Shown here: positions 22,801 through 32,509 of the stretch, piece by piece | Position numbering within the stretch: position 1 is the first letter of the stretch | Layout of the letters: the number at the start of each line of letters is the position of its first letter | Made by a program: the position numbers and the translations under genes | Source: Diphasiastrum complanatum | Taxonomy: Eukaryota > Streptophyta > Lycopodiopsida > Lycopodiales > Lycopodiaceae | Direction of reading: 5' to 3' | DNA length: 64,000 nt | Assembly (NCBI GenBank): GCA_029204225.1 | Contig: CM055096.1 | Location: forward strand, 40,357,215-40,421,214 | Notes under the pieces: model-generated | The model's database searches: none | What the model was told of the DNA's origin: nothing | Seen by the model: the letters and a program-made list of their open reading frames with translations, nothing else

Positions 22801-23828
22801 TGACCATCATTTGCAGTGTAGATGATGTTACCTTCTCCCTCATAAGACAATAAGGATGTAAAGTATTCCTTATGTCTTGTCATGTGAGATGAGGCTCCAC
22901 TATCAATCCACCAAGGATCATTATCATCTATGTTGGCTAACAAACTTGAAGTCATAACAAGTGATTCACATGTGTTATGTTCTTCCTCATCTATTGTAAG
23001 ATTTCCTTGCCTCTCTCCTTGCTCTCTTTTCTTCTTATAACATTCATTTGCAAAATGACCTTTTATCCCACAATAAAAGCACTTGAACTTTGACTTATTG
23101 TTCTTAGTAGAAGAGGAAGAGGAAGAGTGATCATCATGATCAAAGTTACCACCTTTGGACCATTTCCCTTTGCCTTTATCTTTGCCCTTGAATTTGCCTT
23201 TTGTGAAGAAAGCCTCTTCACCTCCACCTTGCAAGGATGCACCATCAAGCTTTGATTGCAACCTATGTTCTTCAGCCAATAAGATTTCTTGCAAGTCAAC
23301 CACACTTGGCAAGACTCTTTGAATGGCAAAACTTTGCACAAGGTTAGCATGTTCATTTAGCAAACCATTCAACATAACTTGGACTATTTCACCATCTTTT
23401 ATGTTCTCATCAATGCATGCTAAATCATCACTTAGAGACTTAACTCTCAAGATAAATGCATGAGCACTTTCACCCTCTCTTTGCCTACTGGAAAATATTT
23501 GTCTCCTTAGGGTCAATACCCTAGATGTGGACTTTGATTCAAAGAGCTTCTTTAAGGCATTCCATGCCTCACTTGCACTTTGACACTTTCCAACTTCCTT
23601 GAGAAGTTCATTTGTAACATTCATTTTAATGATATGAAGAGCCCTTTTGGCCTTCTTATCAAACCTTTGTTGCTCTTGAAGTGTGAGAGGTCTCTCTTCA
23701 ATTTCTGCAACTATGTCCATGAGTTCATTCAACTCAAGTAAGGACTCCATCCTCACTTTCCAAGTAGAGTAGTTTGATGAACTCAACCTTTCACTAGACT
23801 CTAGCATGATCCCACCATTGGAAGCCAT
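19815..23828 (-). CDS. Copia-2 gag-pol with RT-RNase H replaced by an unrelated tail
   Basis: One uninterrupted 1337-codon frame. Gag 1-200; CFYCGIKGHFANEC knuckle near 250-263; protease WWIDSGASSHMT at 306-317; integrase HHCC (WHKRLGHPNF, CEHCALSKSH) at 441-485 and the D,D,E core (HSDIHSS 504; SDNGGEY 567; PQQNGVAERKNR 597); integrase C-terminus to about 730; RT fingers (GCKWIFKIKTNQDGSINK; DVTNAFLNGDLEEDIYMEQ) to residue 923. From 924 the sequence leaves the Copia consensus. A weak echo of RT may persist (EIYLLVYDGDIVFTNYSERL) with YVDD read as YDGD, which would be inactive. Residues 1000-1337 match nothing I know. They include CKSCGDTSS, GDGGSFMEIHG and a Cys-rich hydrophobic stretch at 1252-1290. 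The gag, protease and integrase could be active; cDNA synthesis would need another element. Confidence 0.9.
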   Translation of the reverse strand: MASNGGIMLESSERLSSSNYSTWKVRMESLLELNELMDIVAEIEERPLTLQEQQRFDKKAKRALHIIKMNVTNELLKEVGKCQSASEAWNALKKLFESKSTSRVLTLRRQIFSSRQREGESAHAFILRVKSLSDDLACIDENIKDGEIVQVMLNGLLNEHANLVQSFAIQRVLPSVVDLQEILLAEEHRLQSKLDGASLQGGGEEAFFTKGKFKGKDKGKGKWSKGGNFDHDDHSSSSSSTKNNKSKFKCFYCGIKGHFANECYKKKREQGERQGNLTIDEEEHNTCESLVMTSSLLANIDDNDPWWIDSGASSHMTRHKEYFTSLLSYEGEGNIIYTANDGQCDIKGIGTIPISLSTNRKANLENVLYIPSITKNLLSVSQMIDKGLDVEFIGDACLISKCGSLIAQGRRHGKLFKLDACVISNHEGCMAREQLTNQEVWHKRLGHPNFKSLEVMAKKELVLGLPKSLVANNSVCEHCALSKSHRLAYSRSTSRSKEAFQLVHSDIHSSSTTSNGGAKMYATFIDDFSRYTWIYLLKSKDEVFAAFVKFKNEMENQFNTKIKCLRSDNGGEYTSNRFKDFCIAHGIKREMSSPRTPQQNGVAERKNRTLCECAKAMRLHANLAKSFWGEALACANYLCNRWTSASLDGKTPHEVLYGRRPSVKHCRIFGCTCFVNITLDDRTKEDPSSKKGVFVGYSEVSKAYKVYIPSTKKVVISRDVIFHEENVSNVVDVDVDVPTNHHDVQDVLDEDGDATPKQTSRKTQRQRAKPSRLTYDEKGKQVVDNSNFAFLTSFDEPTCVGEAIQKKEWIQAMDHEHQALIKSNTWKLVKLPKDKKAIGCKWIFKIKTNQDGSINKYKARLVAKGYAQEYGIDYDETFAPVAKMVTIRILISLATLYDWDMWQMDVTNAFLNGDLEEDIYMEQLKWQFLQGKEDLVEVWFELKWAGFIRFDTQLHLLYFMLDRSVEIYLLVYDGDIVFTNYSERLKSSNDEILWDVNHVFEREYLQRFRSEDVYKCKVLDVLLEDQDVDLELLHQHQEASSNWKLVKSMKGEPHGQSILDMFLQVLEGSSKVLGAARKCPFTLPYLFNLMYEHCHVNVLELSKFNETSSTVLHLLDLGDGIVIIAGFYDQVHAFIQISKDMEVVNMFTFEQSSRSSILVLANWQIVDNVGSSVICKSCGDTSSISSSSFAHSNGTENTSFWHSFTQGLSWIGDLQRQGGDGGSFMEIHGAFTMGIVECGRGMQTPVGYFHLQLVCCCFTENSKVDTWRNPFIVILCSFTCILFTILCKIDVRNSEASYMGTIIYINYVVLHIVHIRTLEKRSIIMMEIILRLEQRVL

Positions 23829-24988
23829 GATTCTAATGTTTCTTCAACTTTTAGGTTCTGTCCTAAAGCACTTAGCACTCACTTTTCTCTCAACAAATGA
23901 TAGATAAAGAGGTCTATGAAGATTTAGGACCCTAAAACACTTCGATCTTGAACCTAGATGGTTTCCAAGCATAGAAAGGAAGATTGAAACACATGCAACA
24001 CTTTGCACACACTAAGAATGGATTACAAAATCAAACCAACCTGAACACACTCTTGCTTAAGCTCTCAAACTTTCCAGCAAGTGACCAAATCAAGTTATGG
24101 TGTGAAGAGTTACTTGCATTCTTAGAAAATACCCAAAACTAGGATGCCAAGATTACATAGTAATGAACAAACTTGATCAACATATGATCAACACACTAAG
24201 ATATTGATTCAACCTGTAAAACCACATGTAAACCACACTTCTAAAAGTTTATAAACTCCAGCAAGTGATAAATACAAGATTTAGAGGTGAATGAATGAGC
24301 ACACTTAGTGAATCACAAGACTAGCTTCACTATCTTGTCAAATCTTGGTGTTTAGATGTAGATCTAAGATCACTTCACATGAGAATGTTCCTCAACCTGT
24401 TAAGAATCTGAAAACACACTTGCATAATGGTTAACACCTTCCAGCAAATGCTCCAATCAAATTACATAAGGAGAGTTACTTACATGCTCAACAAAGTACA
24501 CCAAAATTTATGCCAAAATTGATGACAATCTTTACAATATGCTCTTCACAATGGAGCTTACAATATGTTCACCCAAAAAAGGGGATCTTTCATCCAAATG
24601 GGAGCTTTGCTCAGCCTTTAGGAGAATTACAACTCACTCAAAAGATCATTTTTCATCCACTTAAGGAGAAGTTTCATCCACTTAAGGAGAGTGTTCATCC
24701 AAGAATGGAGATTGTCAACAATAGGATTGAAAAGAACATTGTTAGTATTGAATATGCACAAGCCTCACAATAACAAATGATTAGGTGTTATGATCTGATC
24801 CAAAATAGTTTCTTTTCAGCCTCTGATCTTCAATAGACCTGAAATATGCTTTTGATCCACAAGTTCAACTCACAAAACAAAGGTTAGTAAGATTTGATCA
24901 ACAAAGCAATGCAAAATCATGCTAGAACTTGATCAAACATCCAAATATCACCAAAAATGGAATACTTACTGTAAATAGAAGCCAACCA
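23829..24988 (-). other. Copia-2 5' leader
   Basis: About 1.16 kb between primer site and gag start with no gag-like frame. It contains a cluster of short repeats (24575-24720) described separately. The length is normal for a Copia leader carrying packaging signals. Confidence 0.75.
24575..24720. repeat. Short imperfect repeats in the Copia-2 leader
   Basis: The unit TTTCATCCACTTAAGGAGA occurs almost twice in a row (24650-24690), with shorter relatives (CATCCAAATGGGAG, CATCCAAGAATGGAG) on either side. On the plus strand a frame repeats F-H-P-x-K/G, but that strand is antisense to the element, so the repeat more likely works in RNA or is a replication artefact. Confidence 0.6.
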
Positions 24989-25000
24989 GCTCTGATACCA
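24989..25000 (-). other. Copia-2 primer binding site
   Basis: The minus strand reads TGGTATCAGAGC immediately inside the 5' LTR and is complementary to initiator-Met tRNA. Confidence 0.92.
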
Positions 25001-25654
25001 TGTGAAAAATACAGATCCTAAGTGGATCTAAACTCCAAGATCATTGGCTTGAATGCTTGCACTCCAAACTACATAAGCTAGGAATTGGCAACACATTCTA
25101 TGCTACCTAGAATGCAAAGAACTTGATCAAAAAGCATTTATCACAAATGGAAACTTCCATAAACATCAAGTGCGGCCCAAAATAGCATTATACAGTCCAT
25201 AATACATCAGCCTACCACTTTTGGAAAGCACCTAAGATCATACACAATAGCTTGAAGACAATACACACAACAATGCTCTCAATGGAGGAAGAAACAATGA
25301 CAATGATCTATTGATCTCAATGAAGCATACAAAAGGTTTCTCCAACCTGTTCTCCACGAATTTCAGCCTAATATAGGTGAGAGAGATGACTCTCTCTCCT
25401 CTCTCTAGAACTTAGGACCCAATTTTAGGACACCAGTAACCTAAAATAGCCAATTTTGGCCTATATGTCCAAATAACATGATTTTAGTGTCATTTAGAAG
25501 GTCCCGAAGTTTGAGACTTCTTCAACATGAAATATATACTAGAATAAAAGTATCTAGGTCTCTTTCACACGTGTGAAAGGTTAGATCCAAAACTATGTAC
25601 AAAAATTGCCAATTTAGGCCTCAAACTAGCTAGGAAATGTTGACAATTTTCACA
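25001..25654 (-). repeat. Copia-2 5' LTR
   Basis: Near-identical partner of 19134-19787. Palindrome CACACGTGTG at 25566-25575. Followed by the GAGGA duplication. Confidence 0.94.
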
Positions 25655-25659
25655 GAGGA

Positions 25660-26140
25660 CACTACCTCACAGAATGGCAAAGTGTCCTAAAAGCTAAGGC
25701 ACCCTGTAGATCTTATCCTAAGGCCATTCGTAAGAGTGACGCACTCTTGCATCATCACGAACGTTCACCTAACGTCACACCCTTTTCCACGCTCATCCTT
25801 TGCAGCTGTGCTAATAGATTGAACAATGACTGCAGCCACCCACGATCTCTTACAGATAGCACATCCACTCTGTACTTTCATATCTGCACACCTGTAATAT
25901 CTTGTATATAGTAGATACCATCTGTGTATTTAATATATGACGATGAAGCAATGTATGTCAGAAGAGCAAGATAAGTCTAGAACAAAGAAAGGAGGTTATA
26001 TTCCTCATTATAGACAGAAATAAGCTTTGTAGGGCATGCGGTTTCGTCCGCTACTGTCTTGTGCTCTATCGCATTATTGATCTATATACTTGCTATACTT
26101 AATCTGACACAGTTCATTTATTCTGCATTTAAGATCTGTC
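25660..26140 (+). repeat. Continuation of the old Copia 3' LTR
   Basis: It resumes the LTR that starts at 18950. The end is not fixed by a second copy; a terminus near 26140 (GATCTGTCA) is a guess. Confidence 0.4.
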
Positions 26141-26499
26141 AATATTGCTATGCTTATTCTTCTTTCTGTCTGATTGTTTTAGTTGCTCTTTCCGATAATA
26201 AACAATTAATTTTTATTCTTATCTTTCGCGAATAATTTGCGACTAATTATCAATTGAGCACTGTCTAGCTCTTCGCGAATCATTCCCGACAAAAAAATTG
26301 CCTTGCAATTCGCGACAAATTATTCTTCTAGCGCTTTGTCTATTTAAAGGTTTGGCTACGTAATCTAGAATGACCGTGATTTCAATCACTATCTGTTCTG
26401 TTCATTCTGATAGGCGTAGTCATGCTTAGGGGGAGAGTCATTTAACTCATTCTGCTGCGCACAAACATTTTCTGTTCGAGTTCGCTACTCGTTCATTTC
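26141..26499. other. Unassigned spacer with repeated TTCGCGAA-like motifs
   Basis: No gene. TTCGCGAA occurs at 26225-26232 and 26272-26279 and a related AATTCGCGAC at about 26308. A purine run TAGGGGGAGAG lies near 26430. It may be the end of the old Copia LTR or the truncated 3' portion of Tat-2. Confidence 0.4.
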
Positions 26500-27915
26500 T
26501 TGTTCGAGTTCGTTTCTCGTCTCGTCTTGTTCGTCATTTATTCGTTCTCTCTGTCTCCCAACACATACGTTGTTGCTGATTCCATGCGCCGTACCTCGGT
26601 GCCACATTTGGTGTCCCTTGATGATATGGATAAGAAGTTTGATAAGGACTCCTCTCCTGTTGAACAATCCGGGGATTAATGGGCAAAATGTCGTATCGTG
26701 CGATGTTGCATTGCACAAATGGCAAAATCTATGTGTCAGTCTCAGATTTTGCTTTAGGACTAGACACTCATTTGTTGTATGGTTTTGTGTGCATACTGAA
26801 CACCATTCATTCTCGTGTCATGGATATTGTAGCTGATTTGATTCCGGTAGGTCTGGCGTTGCCGCTACAGCTCCTTATAAGGCTTTTAGTTTATGATCAA
26901 ACTACGCCGTAAGCTGTTCCATCTGTTGTTTGTGTCATTTTGTCATCTGATCCAATAGCAGTTCTGTGGATAGAGCGGAAGTATTTGATGATGATGATGC
27001 TATCGAGGAAGTAGGAGTATGGGTGGATGGATATTCATCGTCTGATCCATCATCCTCCTCTCTAATGACATCCTCCATAGCTTATTGCAGAGTAGTGTAC
27101 TGCTCCCATCGTTTTAGTTTTCTTCTGATAGTTCGTGGTAGTCCCACTAGGAACCACATGATCACCGCATGATTGGGAGTTAGGGTTGCACTGCACTCGG
27201 ATCGTAGATGTTTGACCCATTCAATATAGTCCCTGACCCTTTCTTGTTTTCTCATCTTGACCTTGCTAAGCAGGAGAAACATGTCTTCTAGGAACTTCCT
27301 TGGTTTAAAGCGCGTGATGAGAGCCTCTTTAACTGCTTACCAGGTGGATTTCTCTTCCTCTAACAAGTTGAAAAACCAATCTTGAGCCACCGTTAATAGG
27401 GACATGGAAAACAACATCAATTTTTCTACAGATGTTCGTTCGCTGCAGATTTCACAAGCTTGTTCGTAGATCTGGAGGAAGCAGATGAGATCTGATGATC
27501 CGTCGTATTTTGGTATCTCCATCTGAAGTGCCCTCCGAACTGCTTGCAAGGGAGCAACAGGTACGGGTTGATCCATTGGATCGATTGGCGCTAGTTCTGG
27601 TTCTGTCTCTTGTTGCGCAGCTGCCAATCTGGGAAGGAGTGGTGCTTGATTTGCTCTCCTTCTTGCTACTGATCGTTCAGATCTAAGATTAATACGATGG
27701 TGGAGTCCAAGATAGTTGGATCCTGCTTGTACAATGGGATGCACTCTGGATCTTAAGAATCTGATCAATCTGATTGGCCGAAAGTGAATCTTAGGCCTTG
27801 TATGATGGTTTTTCCTTAATAACTTTTTACTCCTTGCATTGATTGACCTGAGATTTTGACAGTAGCTGGATTTAGTGCGATCTTTCCACTGATCCAGTAT
27901 CTGAGATATCTTCAC
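26500..27915 (-). pseudogene. Tat-2 gag (Ty3/Gypsy), broken
   Basis: The frame 27337-27915 contains the typical gag start (LQMEIPKYDGSSD, IYEQACEICSER, LFSMSLLTVAQDWFFNL). After a stop near 27336 it continues in 27082-27282 (MRKQERVRDYIEWVKHLR, FLVGLPRTIRRKL). A Gln/Pro/Tyr-rich C-terminal part lies at 26534-26725. The zinc knuckle is not intact. Protease, RT and integrase are missing; the element is cut near 26500. Plus-strand frames over this region are shadows. Confidence 0.75.
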
Positions 27916-28648
27916 TTTTTAGTGATTTTTTAGCACTTAAACCCAATTTTCTGCTCATTGGAGTCAAACTAACTCTTGTAGGTTGTCCTTTGTCCTGGTC
28001 TCAATGAGATGAAACTTCAAAATTCTCTGCGAGGGTTCTTGCCCACTAGAATTGAAAATTTTAGTGTCTGTGAGAGTTCTTTGGTATTTTTCTATCTTTT
28101 TTTCACTGGGAACTCTCGCACAGGCAATTACACAGTGAAGTAATCTCTCGCAAGTTTCTTTGTGTTGTGGTCTCACAAAGATGGAACTTCAGAGGGCTCT
28201 GCGAGAGTTTTGGTGAAAGTTTGTATTTTTTTGGATTTTTTCAAGGGTTTTCTGAATTTTTTTATGATTTTTGCAATCTGCTTGGAATTAACTCTCGTAG
28301 GCTTCTATGCAGGTCTGGGATAGTACCCTAGAGCTGCTGCCAGTCGTGCAAGGGTTAACTCTCACTAGTTTTTGGAGAAAACAAAATCTGATGAAAAATT
28401 TGGCTCTTTTTCTCTCCAAAATGCAGATTGGTGTGTTTTTGGGTTTTTTTTACTGGTTGGTTTGGATTTCAAGCCCTTAGAGGCTGTTTAAGGCCTCCTT
28501 TACCCTCTCACACCTCCTCCGCTAGCTGTGAATAGTCCAAACACAAAAACTATGGAAAACTAGCTCTAAACACCCAAAAATCTACCTAAAACTACTCCAA
28601 AAAACAAGAAATAGCTAAAATGCAACTATACTAGTTAGTGGAAACCTA
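27916..28648 (-). other. Tat-2 5' leader with repeated GCGAGAGTT motifs
   Basis: Non-coding leader between primer site and gag. The motif CTGCGAGRGTTCT and its reverse complement AACTCTCGCA recur at about 28024, 28065, 28111, 28143, 28195, 28289 and 28355. Confidence 0.65.
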
Positions 28649-28666
28649 TCCTTGGCAACGGTGCCA
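28649..28666 (-). other. Tat-2 primer binding site
   Basis: The minus strand reads TGGCACCGTTGCCAAGGA, close to the Asp-tRNA-type primer site of Tat/Athila Gypsy elements. Confidence 0.75.
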
Positions 28667-28667
28667 C

Positions 28668-29474
28668 TGTAGGGTCGAAGATCTCGCGTAGTAGCAGCCC
28701 TCCCGCCTGCCAACAAGGGTTAGAACACTGGATAGGTACCTAACTATGAATAGATGCTACTTTTAGTTAGTTCCCTACTTTTTTCCTAACTCTACCACCA
28801 CTAACACTACACTAACCTTCATCTTGATTTTTGGTGAAAAGAGAAGAGAAGAATAGAAGAGATTGAGAGGAGAAGAGGGAAAGAGAGAGATAGAGAGTGA
28901 GAGTGAGAGTAGAGGTTAACTCAAATGCTCATTTTACTTGCTAAAGGAGAAACATTAACAATGGAAACCAAGAAAGCATGAACTTGAAAGCAAAGTGAAA
29001 ACAACAATAGCAATAGCAAGCATTGAATAGCAAATGATGATGCTTCTCTTCCCAAAATGGTAGAGTTTCCTCCTTCTCATTAAGCATGGAAAATAGAGTA
29101 CAAGAGGTGTCTTTTTATAAATAGGAAAGGCCCTTTCCCCAAAATCCTATTGGCTAATATTCACATTGATCCTATCCATTCATCTTGGACCCAACTTGAT
29201 CCAAGGGTCCACAAAAAGTACAATAGAAATCACAAGATTCATGTGAGCTCAAAATTGGAACCCAACTCTAAAAAAGTAAACACCAAGTTTAAAATTGACT
29301 TTGGGCCTCAAGTTTTATTTTAATTACAAAGGGGCCCAAGTCTGTTATTTTATTTACATCTCAACTTGCGTGCTCATTGGGCCATGGGCTTATACGCGTA
29401 GGATGCCATGCCCTCGCAACACATTTTATTGGCTGATATTATTTATTTACAATATGTTGGGAATACCCCCAACA
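28668..29474 (-). repeat. Tat-2 5' LTR
   Basis: Inferred from the primer site on the left and the terminus TGTTGGGGGTATTCCCAACA (minus strand) on the right, where transposase-like gene sequence starts. About 807 bp, TG...CA ends, with a terminal palindrome. The partner LTR is not in the window, so the boundaries are inferred. Confidence 0.65.
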
Positions 29475-30345
29475 ATTAGTTTTCAACATCGGGTCAAATG
29501 ATATTGGTGACATCACATTGTTGTGGGGAAAGCAATTTTGAAACTCTACGTTATATTTACCATCTGAAGGAGTTCATTTCTTACAAAGTGTGCTCTCTTC
29601 TCAAGTTAAGCTTGCACCTTTGTGTCATCTAACTTCTACTATGGAAGAGCAAAAGGCTCAAAAAGAACGTCATCTAGTTGATCCATTTGCAGCTTTAAAC
29701 TTTTTAGAAATGACCATTCGAACAACATACCAATTTTTTGATGAGTTTGATCGACATTGGTGGGGGATTTTTTTGAAGAACAAAAGTTAAATTTGTTTAA
29801 CTTGGGAGATGCAAACCTGCCTGAGGAATTTCATTGGCCGTTTAGATTTTCAACTTCAAGAATGACAGTTGTTGGTTCCTCTATTGTTGCCCAATAGACT
29901 CAATATTTGACCCTTGTGCAGAACGAAAAACATGAGATTTATTTGGGTCCTAGAAAAGGTCGACAAACTGTAAATGCTAGAAAGACTAAATGGTTTGATA
30001 AACTCGATGAAATAAAGATTGGTAGTCTCATTGCATTTCTAGCTTCAATAAATAGCGAGAATCATCCATTTTGGGTTGCTAAAATAATTGACTTCATTCA
30101 AAGCAACCACACGTCAGCGAAAACTCTATGTGTGCATTGGATGCGTACCACTTAAACAAATGTTTTTTTGGGTAGGTAAGAGCTAGAAATATTGCAATTA
30201 GATTCAAAAGACAAGCGAAAGCATTCAACAAAGAATCAGCCAAGAGTCGATAATGTAAATCTCCAAGATGTGGATGTACTTGTATTTAATTTCGAGTTGA
30301 CAATGACGAATCATTTACAAAAGTCAACAATATCTATTTTGCAAG
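29475..30345 (+). pseudogene. C-terminal half of a transposase-like gene, part 1
   Basis: Open stretches in changing frames read LPSEGVHFLQSVLSSQ, LVDPFAALNFLEMTIRTTYQ, FDEFDRHWWG, NLPEEFHWPFRF, then a module KWFDKLDEIKIGSLIAFLAS, ENHPFWVAKIIDF, TLCVHWMRTT, and DVDVLVFNFELTMTNHLQKS. The second module (surface-exposed W, 'VGTLIAF...PFWVAKI...VHW') looks like a small beta-barrel reader or BAH/SH3-like domain, as in C-termini of large plant transposon proteins. Stops at about 29788, 29895 and 30153 break it. It ends at a solo LTR. I infer it belongs to the same gene, or gene family, as 12493-14660. Confidence 0.45.
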
Positions 30346-31175
30346 TGTGAAAATTTGTCAAAGAGTCTATCCAGGTTATTTTATGATTTTATATTTGTGA
30401 GTACATTTCACATGTGTGGAGCATGTTCCCACATGTGTAAAATAGTTAAAAATAGTTTATAATGTTGACTTTAGAGGTATCATAAAGATTGCTAATCAAG
30501 CATATTGGTGTCACTAGGTGATAGGGCCAATTTTGGCTTTAGATGTCAAATGGTCAAGTTTTACATGTTTTGTCATGGTTAGGCCAAAATTCAATTGTGA
30601 TGTAACTCAAGCTAGTTAGGTTGCTTACACATGTCAAGTTTAGGTTTGATGAGTGATGCACCCTATGTGGTGGCAAAAGTCAAAGGGTCCAATCATAAGA
30701 GAGAGATGTGTTGGAAGGGTCCAATCAAAAGTGAGGGACGTTGCATCACACATCCAATAGGATTAGAGAGGCTATGTTTAAGGGGTCCAATAGGATTGAA
30801 GCATAGATCTCCATGATTTTTTTATATGTATTTTCATTCCCTTCATTAATGTATGAGAGATTTATGAGTTTTTGAGTCAATTTCAAGATTTGCCAATTTT
30901 GCTTGTATTGTCTTCTCTCTCTAGATGAGCCCAAAAGTGATATTTTCTCTCTCTACCCGAGGAGAGGAGCTTGTTGGGAGTTAGTTTATTTCATGAAGTC
31001 TTCCACTTGTGTGGAACACCTTTTGGTAATGAATGAATGCATGTAGAATGGTCTTTTTGCCTTAGATATTGTCATTGATCTTGGATTTCAATCAATAGGT
31101 GATCTATAGTGCATGAGCCAAGCTTAGGAGATCAATTTCACACATTAGGACATTCCCACATGTGTGAATTTTCAC
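30346..31175 (+). repeat. Solo Copia LTR
   Basis: It starts TGTGAAAATTTG after GCAAG and ends TGTGAATTTTCAC before TCAAG, a 4-of-5 match for a target duplication. The first ~450 bases align with the LTR at 57065-57524, including TTCACATGTGTGGAGCATG. No internal sequence flanks it and the host gene frame resumes beyond it, which is what recombination between two LTRs leaves. Confidence 0.65.
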
Positions 31176-31410
31176 TCAAGAACGTCTCGGATTAAATGCA
31201 CAATTATCATTTTTGATTCGGCTTCAACGTAACAAAGCCACATTACAAATTTTCTCTAAAAATTGGAAGCCGATTTGGATGAGAATTTGTTAGTAGACTC
31301 TAATGAGGAAGATGGATTGTCAACTTCTTCAGCTGAAAAACAAAGTTTTGATAACATTTCAAGCATTGAACTGAGAGGACTTATTGGGAATTCTTTGGAA
31401 TTTGAATTGT
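31176..31410 (+). pseudogene. C-terminal half of a transposase-like gene, part 2
   Basis: After the solo LTR an acidic, Ser-rich stretch reads in plus frame: EADLDENLLVDSNEEDGL, STSSAEKQSFDNISSIEL, GNSLEFELC, then a stop. It is the likely C-terminus of the gene interrupted by the LTR. Confidence 0.4.
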
Positions 31411-32509
31411 GTAATATATATATATAATTTATTACTAGTGTTTTTAAAATTTGTGGATTTATTATAACTGGCTTTAAATATATTGTACGAGTTATTTTCA
31501 TGAAAGTCGATTTAGACTATCAAAACACCATAAATGTCTGTATATTTTGTTTATTTTGAACATTTTTAATTTTTAAGATTTTATTAAAAAAAAAAATTGG
31601 ATATTTTACAAGATTTTTTTTTTCCCTAAAGAGCATATTGTTTGCAAAAAAAATTTGTGGTTATCGAAAAAAAATCCATAAGAAAATATTTTTCTGGCAA
31701 AAATTAAAAAATCAAAAAATAGTTACCCGTTTTTAGAATATTGTTCCATTTCAAAAAAATTTGTTTTGTTAGCCTTTGTTAGAAAATGCCAGTTCTTAGA
31801 GAGCCATCTTTCTAATCAAATATAAGATGAAAAGACTAGAGACGACAATTTTCATCTCAAAATTATAAACTGGGAGATTCACCTCTCCCGTGTATATAAT
31901 ACAATATGAAGTTTGAAATTGCCATCTACAAATTGCCATGAAAATCTTCAAACAAATTACAAACTTTTTTCTAACTCTTCATAATAATGATATTGTAAAA
32001 AAATATTATCTTAAATATTTCTTGTGTAATTGTAATCTTTATAATTAGAGAATTGGACAATGATGAAAATGCATGTAATTAGTTTCGTAAAACATAACAT
32101 AAATAACAAATCATTTTATATCTACAATCAACACAGAATTTTTCGCAATTATGTATTTTTTTTATTGACAACATGTACAAATGTCTCTTAAAATTTGAAT
32201 AAAACCTCTCCAAAATGTAAAAGAGAAATATCGATCCTCTGTTATGCTATAAAAAATTGAGCAAATATTTGTAAGAAATTCAGATCCAAAATGTACTTAA
32301 TGGATTGCTAAGATTTTGACCAAATTTGGATGATCAACTTCATACTATCATAAGTGAATCGTCTACAAATATTGTCATAATAAGAAAGTTTGACTTCTTC
32401 AATCAGCTTCATACTATCATAAGTGAATCGTCTACAAATATTGTCTTGTAATGTAGACATTGCAATCTAGTAATGGGCATTAATCTAAGAGAATTCAAAA
32501 GTGCATCGC
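31411..32509. other. AT-rich non-coding stretch
   Basis: Rich in A and T runs with no convincing gene. It contains a short AT repeat near 31418 and a 39-bp direct duplication (32338-32376 and 32407-32445). Confidence 0.6.
32338..32445. repeat. Two-copy direct repeat, 69-bp period
   Basis: CTTCATACTATCATAAGTGA and the following bases through ATTGTC occur twice exactly, at 32338-32376 and 32407-32445. Confidence 0.85.

Larger units (their letters stand above)
19134..25654 (-). mobile_element. Copia-2: young, chimeric Copia element
   Basis: LTRs at 19134-19787 and 25001-25654 (654 bp each) differ by one base as read by eye (AATCTCTC versus ACTCTCTC in the pyrimidine-rich part). The target duplication GAGGA is perfect (19129-19133 and 25655-25659). 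The primer site (minus strand TGGTATCAGAGC) abuts the right LTR and the purine tract GAAGAGGGAG abuts the left one. All cis signals for transposition are present, yet the body lacks a functional RT-RNase H. Confidence 0.95.

Noticed and set aside
24575-24720. CRISPR-like array
   Set aside because: Too few units, variable spacing, inside a plant retrotransposon leader.
24510-24773. Plus-strand ORF with repeated F-H-P-L-K-E as a small protein
   Set aside because: It is antisense to the Copia-2 leader and its periodicity comes from the DNA repeat.
26570-26912. Plus-strand frames over 26570-26912 as a gene
   Set aside because: They lie opposite the Tat-2 gag C-terminus and have no recognisable domain.
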